Positions 16,051 through 19,706 of a DNA stretch of 19,706 nt are shown piece after piece. This stretch comes from Chlamydia trachomatis. Its GTDB lineage: Bacteria > Chlamydiota > Chlamydiia > Chlamydiales > 2-12-FULL-49-11. The notes under the pieces were generated by a model, which ran no database searches, had not been told where the DNA came from, and was given only the letters and a program-made list of their open reading frames with translations. Made by a program: the position numbers and the translations under genes. How positions within the stretch are numbered: the first letter of the stretch is position 1; every line of letters starts with the position of its first letter. Location of the stretch: NCBI GenBank assembly GCA_945877885.1, contig CAMCSI010000004.1:1-19706 (forward strand), written 5' to 3'.

Positions 16051-16896
16051 ATGAAAAAATATATTTTAAAAATCTCCTGCAAAGATAAACCCGGTATTGT
16101 AAGTATGTTAACAGGAGCTGTTGCTGAATGTGAGGGTAATATTTTAGATCTTGATCAATTTAGCGATCAAAATACAAAGAATTTTTTTCTCCGAATGACC
16201 TTTGAAATAGAGGAATCAAATACAGCTATGCTGAATGAAATCTTACATTCAGTTCAAGTGGTCTATACAATGCAACTCTCTTTACGAGAGTCTCATATAA
16301 ATAAACGTATCTTAATCCTTTGCTCCAAACAGCCCCACTGCCTTATTCATCTTCTTGAAAAGAAAAGACAAGGGGCGATTCCCATTGAAATACCCTCTAT
16401 TATCTCTAACCACCGTGACTGTGAGTCAATTGCTGCCTACCATCATATCCCCTTCCACTATTTCCCTATTACCAAAGAAACTAAAGAAAGGCAAGAAGCT
16501 CAAATAGAGAGGGTTATAGAAGAGGATAAAATCGACTACATAGTTTTGGCAAGGTATATGCAAATCCTTTCCCCTGAATTTTGCGCAAAATACGACGGGA
16601 AAATTATTAATATCCATCACTCCTTCCTACCAGGGTTTAAAGGAGCAAATCCCTATAAACAAGCTTTTGATCGAGGCGTTAAAACCATCGGCGCTACCTC
16701 CCATTTTGTCACCGAAGATTTAGATGAAGGGCCGATCATCTGCCAAGAGACCATTCGGGTAAACCACCACCACGACGTCACTGAATTAACAAGGTTTGGA
16801 GCAGATATCGAAGCACTAGTTCTTGCAAGAGCTGTAAAACATGTCTCTGAAGATAAGGTGTTTATAGATGCAAAAAAAACAGTAGTATTTAAATAG
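16051..16896 (+). CDS. purU: Formyltetrahydrofolate deformylase
   Basis: PurU hydrolyses 10-formyl-THF to THF and formate, balancing the one-carbon pool. The 281-residue length is usual. An N-terminal ACT domain (YILKISCKDKPGIVSMLTGAV, 4-24) is followed by the formyltransferase fold. The catalytic Asn187 and His189 lie in IINIHHSFLPGFKGANPYKQAF and Asp225 in TEDLDEGPII. IGATSHFV is also conserved. The ACT domain in this family usually senses methionine or glycine. ATG at 16051 has only a weak ribosome site. The gene diverges from mdh across a 78-bp region. Its end lies 12 bp before the -10 box of the first structured RNA, so read-through into that RNA is possible. Confidence 0.95.
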   Translation: MKKYILKISCKDKPGIVSMLTGAVAECEGNILDLDQFSDQNTKNFFLRMTFEIEESNTAMLNEILHSVQVVYTMQLSLRESHINKRILILCSKQPHCLIHLLEKKRQGAIPIEIPSIISNHRDCESIAAYHHIPFHYFPITKETKERQEAQIERVIEEDKIDYIVLARYMQILSPEFCAKYDGKIINIHHSFLPGFKGANPYKQAFDRGVKTIGATSHFVTEDLDEGPIICQETIRVNHHHDVTELTRFGADIEALVLARAVKHVSEDKVFIDAKKTVVFK

Positions 16897-16918
16897 CGAA
16901 TAATTCTTATACTTAAGG
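16897..16918 (+). promoter_or_regulatory. Promoter element of structured RNA 1
   Basis: The block CGAATAATTCTTATACTTAAG contains -10 TATACT (16908-16913), about 7-12 nt before the predicted RNA 5' end. No good -35 is seen. The same block, with TATAAT, precedes structured RNA 2 at 17068-17088, so it is conserved between the two units. Confidence 0.5.
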
Positions 16919-17028
16919 TGGGAGAGCCACTCCTGAAGAAAGTTTTAACGCTTAATGGTGTGTTTAATTAAATTTGCACCAACCATAAGTTAGAAAAATT
17001 TTATTCGGGTCGCTCTCCTCTTTTTTTT
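16919..17028 (+). ncRNA. Structured RNA 1 of a tandem pair, ~110 nt
   Basis: No protein can be read here. The 5' end GGAGAGC (16921-16927) pairs perfectly with GCTCTCC (17012-17018) near the 3' end. A 1x1 C-C mismatch and a second helix ACTC/GGGT (16929-16932 with 17007-17010) continue the stem. Eight T (17021-17028) follow directly, so the closing stem is also an intrinsic terminator. Inside is a hairpin made of CTTA/TAAG and TGGTG/CACCA around an AT-rich loop. No SRP tetraloop, tRNA or 6S pattern is present. Unit 2 at 17091 repeats the promoter block, both closing strands and the T-run, with different internal sequence. The function is unknown. Confidence 0.65.
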
Positions 17029-17067
17029 CCTAAAAAATAAATTAAAAAAAACCTTTCATTTAATTAT

Positions 17068-17088
17068 CGAATAATTCCTATAATTAAG
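17068..17088 (+). promoter_or_regulatory. Promoter element of structured RNA 2
   Basis: Near-copy of the block before RNA 1, here with a perfect -10 TATAAT (17079-17084). The predicted start is at about 17091. TTTCAT at 17054-17059 is a possible weak -35, but with a 19-bp spacer. Confidence 0.55.
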
Positions 17089-17090
17089 TT

Positions 17091-17198
17091 AGGAGAGCAT
17101 CACCTGGTAAAAATTTTTAAAAATTACAGTGTTTTTAAGGTATATTAAAGAGACGGTAAGCAAAAAAATTAGATCTGGGACGCTCTCCTCTTTTTTTT
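17091..17198 (+). ncRNA. Structured RNA 2 of a tandem pair, ~108 nt
   Basis: This copy has the same architecture as RNA 1. GGAGAGC (17092-17098) pairs with GCTCTCC (17182-17188), then there is a 1x1 A-C mismatch. A second helix follows, TC[A]CC with GGGA (17100-17104 with 17177-17180). Eight T follow at 17191-17198. At the first pair of the second helix, RNA 1 has A-U and RNA 2 has U-A, a compensatory change that supports real base pairing. The interior is different and AT-rich, with a hairpin CAC/GTG plus GTAA/TTAC (17101-17130 region). It ends 13 bp before the -35 of the following barrel-protein gene. The function is unknown. Confidence 0.65.
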
Positions 17199-17211
17199 AC
17201 TCAATTTAAGA

Positions 17212-17240
17212 TTGACTTGAATCAATTTTTTTTTGATAAT
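17212..17240 (+). promoter_or_regulatory. Sigma70-like promoter of the barrel-protein pair
   Basis: -35 TTGACT (17212-17217), exactly 17 bp, -10 GATAAT (17235-17240). The predicted start is near 17247, with a leader of about 24 nt to ATG 17271. Its position shows that an upstream in-frame ATG at 17217 cannot be the real start, because it lies inside the promoter. Confidence 0.6.
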
Positions 17241-17270
17241 CCAATTTTTTTTAAATCCTTGAATAGACCA

Positions 17271-17777
17271 ATGAAGAAGCTTTTTGCTCTTTTATGCACC
17301 CTTTCCCTCCTTTTCTCTGAAAATAAGGAGAGGCCATTTTCGTATAAAGTTATCCCGGCAAAAATTTTTGGCGATACACCTGTTGACTGTATATACCTTG
17401 GAATGATGACCTACCATCAAACAAAACGATTTCGAGATAGAAATGACAACTGGAACAACCAGGCAATGGGCATACAATATAAAAGTATCTATTGCACCAC
17501 CATTTTAAACTCTCACTATAAACGATGCTATCTTCTTGGATTTACTAGAGATTGGTTTGGTTTTAAGCCTACAAAATACTCAAAAATTACCTTTGGATAC
17601 AGACTTGGCGGGATATATGGCTATGGTCCTGAGCTTATGCCTCTTGCGGAAAAATATCCAATCCTTCCCATCTACCAGCTTTGCTCTCAAGTGCAAATAG
17701 GAAGAATGCGTGTGGAGTTTTCCTATTTCCGCCGTCTAATCAGCGGCTATCTAACCATTGTGATCGGGGAGTATTAG
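17271..17777 (+). CDS. Small secreted outer-membrane beta-barrel-like protein, copy 1
   Basis: The 168 residues start with a Sec-type signal (MKKLFALLCTLSLLFS). Next come alternating amphipathic strands, IYLGMMTYHQ, NWNNQAMGIQYKSIY, RCYLLGFTRDWF, KITFGYRLGGIYGYG and VEFSYFRRL, and a C-terminal Tyr (IGEY), as is common for outer-membrane barrels. The size, a start on YLGxxTxH, and the order W-N-[NK]-x-A-x-G-[IV]-x-Y, then G-[FI]-T-R-D-W-F, then G-G-I-Y-G-Y recall small 8-stranded barrels such as PagP-like acyltransferases. I cannot identify the family or an active site with confidence. It is paralogous to the next gene and probably cotranscribed with it (5-bp gap). The start at ATG 17271 follows from the promoter position; the ribosome site is weak. 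Confidence 0.8.
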   Translation: MKKLFALLCTLSLLFSENKERPFSYKVIPAKIFGDTPVDCIYLGMMTYHQTKRFRDRNDNWNNQAMGIQYKSIYCTTILNSHYKRCYLLGFTRDWFGFKPTKYSKITFGYRLGGIYGYGPELMPLAEKYPILPIYQLCSQVQIGRMRVEFSYFRRLISGYLTIVIGEY

Positions 17778-17782
17778 TCATC

Positions 17783-18277
17783 TTGAAGAAAATATTTCTT
17801 ATGCTATTGTTCACCCTACTTCTTGAAAGCAATCCACCTAAATCAAGATCATTTTCAGAAAAGTTATGGGGATACCCGCCTCATTCTTCTATCTATCTAG
17901 GGATGTGGACACTGCATTTTAAAGGGGCTAATGATTGTAATTGGAAAAACCATGCCTATGGGGTGGAATATGAAGGCTACTTTGTTTCATCGATGGTAAA
18001 CACCTACTATCAGCAATGCTATACCGCAGGAATAACGCGCGATTGGTTTCAAAAAAAGATGAGTAAAAACACAGCGTTCAGCCTTGGTTTTCGCTTTGGC
18101 GGCATTTATGGGTATGACCATAAGTTAAAATCGATTTCAGACTTTGCTGAAAAATACAAAATCCTCCCCTACGGCCAGCTTTACACCCACTTCATCTATA
18201 AAAGACTCAGACTAGAGCTTTCCACCGTCAATCAGCTCATCTCCGTTCACCTTGCCCTCATTTACAAAGATTACTAA
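17783..18277 (+). CDS. Small secreted outer-membrane beta-barrel-like protein, copy 2
   Basis: This is a 164-residue paralogue of the preceding gene. A signal-like N-terminus (KKIFLMLLFTLLLES) leads into IYLGMWTLH, NWKNHAYGVEYEGYF, QCYTAGITRDWF, FSLGFRFGGIYGYD, EKYKILPYGQLY and a C-terminal Tyr (YKDY). The shared islands IYLGM, [QR]xCY...G[FI]TRDWF, R[LF]GGIYGY and AEKYxILP mark a tandem duplication. I choose TTG at 17783, five bases after the stop of copy 1, with GGGGAG upstream. Its N-terminus then lines up with MKKLF of copy 1. The longer in-frame start at 17681 lies inside copy 1 and gives no signal peptide. Membrane location is inferred from the signal and strand pattern only. Confidence 0.8.
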   Translation: MKKIFLMLLFTLLLESNPPKSRSFSEKLWGYPPHSSIYLGMWTLHFKGANDCNWKNHAYGVEYEGYFVSSMVNTYYQQCYTAGITRDWFQKKMSKNTAFSLGFRFGGIYGYDHKLKSISDFAEKYKILPYGQLYTHFIYKRLRLELSTVNQLISVHLALIYKDY

Positions 18278-18302
18278 TCTCAGGTTTGTTTACATGAGTT
18301 AT

Positions 18303-18343
18303 TAGACTTCTTTCGAAATTCGCTTTGATTAGAAAAAAGTCTA
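18303..18343. repeat. Inverted repeat H0 downstream of the barrel genes
   Basis: TAGACTTCTTT (18303-18313) and AAAAAAGTCTA (18333-18343) pair in 10 of 11 positions around a 19-nt loop. No T-run follows, so it is not a standard terminator. It is the first of three palindromes between the barrel genes and ATPase copy 2. Confidence 0.6.
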
Positions 18344-18377
18344 TTAGCCCAAATCCAAGCCTTTACCCTAAGTAAAT

Positions 18378-18414
18378 CGAGCAGCAAATAGCAAAAAAAC
18401 CAATTTGCTGCTCG
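18378..18414. repeat. Palindrome H1 upstream of ATPase copy 2
   Basis: CGAGCAGCAAA and TTTGCTGCTCG form a perfect 11-bp stem with a 15-nt A-rich loop. H2 is a second copy of the same element about 55 bp further on. Confidence 0.9.
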
Positions 18415-18427
18415 TATTTCACCCCAT

Positions 18428-18474
18428 AGAATCGAGCAGCAAACAGTAAAAAATGCTATTTGCTGCTTGATTCT
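18428..18474. repeat. Palindrome H2 overlapping the ATPase copy 2 promoter
   Basis: Arms of 16 bp (18428-18443 and 18459-18474), AGAATCGAGCAGCAAA against TTTGCTGCTTGATTCT, pair fully with a single G-U. The inner part repeats H1 in direct orientation. The right arm contains the -35 hexamer TTGATT of the next promoter, so H2 could serve as an operator as well as an RNA or DNA hairpin. Confidence 0.9.
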
Positions 18475-18495
18475 TACTCCCTCAAATGATATATT
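18467..18495 (+). promoter_or_regulatory. Promoter of ATPase copy 2
   Basis: -35 TTGATT (18467-18472), 17 bp, -10 TATATT (18490-18495). The predicted start is near 18502 and AGGA (18511-18514) lies six bases before ATG 18521. The -35 is embedded in the right arm of palindrome H2. Confidence 0.55.
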
Positions 18496-18520
18496 TATAG
18501 GATAAACCATAGGAAATAAG

Positions 18521-19706
18521 ATGAAATCATCTCAATTTATAGGTCGCGCGGTTGAAATGGAGAGACTTAGGGGGCTGTTAGATAAAAAAAGTGCAAGCCT
18601 TATTGTGGTTCGTGGGAGAAGGCGTATCGGAAAAAGCAGACTCCTTGCAGAATTTGGAAAAGAGATGAAAAGTTATTTTTTTTCAGGAAATCCACCAGTG
18701 CGTACAACCACCGCTCAACTACAGCGCAATGATTTTGCAAGGCAACTAGAAAGAGCTGGTATTGCTGGTGTGAGCGCCGATGATTGGAGCAATCTTTTCT
18801 GGTACCTATCCAAGGAAATTAAGAGAGGGCAAACCCTTATCGTATTTGATGAAATCTCGTGGATGGGGGGAAAAGATCCTCATTTTTTAGGCTATTTAAA
18901 AACAGCTTGGGATATGTACTTTAGTAAAAACCCCAATCTAATCATCGCTCTTTGTGGTTCTGTTTCTTCATGGATCGAAAAAAACATTCTTAGTAGCACT
19001 GGATTTTTGGGAAGAATTACGCTTGATCTTGAACTTGAAGAGCTCCCATTGGAAGTGTGCAACTCGTTTTGGCGTCCTAATGCAAAACGGATTACTTCCT
19101 ATGAAAAATTTAAACTTCTATCTGTAATAGGAGGCGTCCCTCTTTATTTAGAACACATCAAACCAAATCTTCCTGCTGAAAAAAATATACAAGATCTCTG
19201 TTTTACTAAAGGCGGCCTACTTGTTCGAGAGTTTGATGAAATTTTTTCTGATCTATTTTCCCGTGCTAAAACAAGACATAAAGAGATTGTCCTTTGCCTT
19301 GCTAATGGCCCAAAGGAACTTAGTCAGATTTGTAAGGAATTAAAGAAAAGTTTAGGTGGCGTTTTTAGTAAACATCTAGACGAATTAGTAAAAGCAGGTT
19401 TTGTAAAGAGAGACTTTACGTGGAATCTAAAAAGTGAAAAAGAGGGAAAGTTAAGCCGTTATCGACTAAGCGACAATTACTTGCGATTCTACTTAAAGTA
19501 TATAGCTCCGAATCGCTCTAACATCGAAAAGGATGGGTTTTTTACATCAATTTCACAACTTCCTGGTTGGGAGGGGATTATGGGGTTGCAGTTCGAAAAT
19601 CTTGTTGTACATAATAGAAAAACTCTTTGGAAACTATTGGGTATTTCCCCAGAAGAAATAGTGATGGAAGGTCCATTTTTTCAAAGCTCTACAACTAAAC
19701 AAGCTG
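18521..19706 (+). CDS. AAA-family ATPase / PD-(D/E)XK protein, copy 2 (3' end outside window)
   Basis: An open frame of 395 codons runs to the window edge without a stop. It starts MKSSQFIGRAVEMERLRGLL and is closely related to the gene at 8396-9832, on the opposite strand. Walker A is GRRRIGKS and Walker B is LIVFDE. Other shared blocks are ISWMGGKDP, ALCGSVSSWIEKNIL, GGLLVREFDE and LPGWEGIMGLQFENLVVHN, which includes the first acidic residue of the nuclease-like domain. The Asp and Glu-x-Lys of that domain would lie just beyond 19706, so completeness cannot be checked. The start at ATG 18521 has AGGA six bases upstream and a TTGATT-17-TATATT promoter. The upstream palindromes H1/H2 differ in sequence from those around copy 1. 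Confidence 0.92.
   Translation, partial: MKSSQFIGRAVEMERLRGLLDKKSASLIVVRGRRRIGKSRLLAEFGKEMKSYFFSGNPPVRTTTAQLQRNDFARQLERAGIAGVSADDWSNLFWYLSKEIKRGQTLIVFDEISWMGGKDPHFLGYLKTAWDMYFSKNPNLIIALCGSVSSWIEKNILSSTGFLGRITLDLELEELPLEVCNSFWRPNAKRITSYEKFKLLSVIGGVPLYLEHIKPNLPAEKNIQDLCFTKGGLLVREFDEIFSDLFSRAKTRHKEIVLCLANGPKELSQICKELKKSLGGVFSKHLDELVKAGFVKRDFTWNLKSEKEGKLSRYRLSDNYLRFYLKYIAPNRSNIEKDGFFTSISQLPGWEGIMGLQFENLVVHNRKTLWKLLGISPEEIVMEGPFFQSSTTKQA

Noticed and set aside
16919..17198. SRP RNA, 6S RNA, tmRNA or tRNA as identity of the two RNAs
   Set aside because: The SRP GGAAGC-type loop is missing, 6S would be longer with a central bubble, and no tRNA arms or tmRNA tag frame are visible.
17217..17270. Longer start of barrel gene 1 at ATG 17217
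   Set aside because: The codon lies inside the TTGACT-17-GATAAT promoter, and the signal peptide begins cleanly at ATG 17271.
17681..17782. Longer start of barrel gene 2 within barrel gene 1
   Set aside because: The extra residues are an out-of-frame shadow of copy 1. TTG 17783 has a ribosome site and gives a signal peptide aligned with copy 1.
18378..18474. CRISPR array
   Set aside because: There are only two copies of the hairpin, each itself a full palindrome. No regular repeat-spacer series and no cas genes are seen.
18280..18510. 76-codon minus-strand reading frame over the palindrome region
   Set aside because: It consists of the hairpin sequences H0, H1 and H2 and the ATPase promoter, has no protein-like pattern, and is explained by those elements.

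Overview
The window is an AT-rich stretch of bacterial chromosome. It most likely comes from an environmental (amoeba- or arthropod-associated) member of the Chlamydiae. I infer this from gene content and order. The pairs hflX/phnP-like and malate dehydrogenase/FAD amino-acid-oxidase-like lie close together here, as I recall them in Chlamydia trachomatis (around CT375-CT380). glgB sits next to an uncharacterised gene, as in chlamydiae. The citrate synthase is of the mitochondrial-like type, a TCA enzyme that pathogenic Chlamydiaceae lack but environmental chlamydiae keep. No database search was possible.

Layout. 1-867 (-): N-terminal part of NAD+-dependent DNA ligase with its own promoter. 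932-1432 (-): a small, extremely acidic protein. 1506-3206 (-): an unrecognised protein built from three diverged internal repeats. 3313-6497 (-): glycogen branching enzyme and an upstream partner gene. 6543-8323 (+): a MarC-family membrane protein and an unrecognised helical protein. 8337-9971: an AAA ATPase/nuclease gene bracketed by three copies of one 32-bp palindrome. 10021-15972 (-): a compact six-gene operon (mdh, gltA, a polytopic membrane protein, an FAD oxidoreductase, a PhnP-like hydrolase, hflX) with overlaps or very short gaps. 16051-16896 (+): purU. 16919-17198 (+): two tandem structured RNAs of about 110 nt. 17271-18277 (+): two tandem small outer-membrane-barrel-like proteins. 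18303-18474: a second, different set of palindromes. 18521-end (+): a second copy of the AAA ATPase/nuclease gene, cut by the window edge.

The conserved genes cover DNA replication/repair, glycogen branching, the citrate/malate segment of the TCA cycle, one-carbon metabolism and ribosome-associated GTPase function. The accessory part is more unusual. Two closely related AAA+PD-(D/E)XK genes are inserted among housekeeping genes, each with its own family of intergenic palindromes next to its promoter. A tandem duplication of a structured RNA, with compensatory changes in its closing stem, lies directly upstream of a tandem duplication of a secreted barrel protein. These two arrangements are the best candidates for undescribed biology here.
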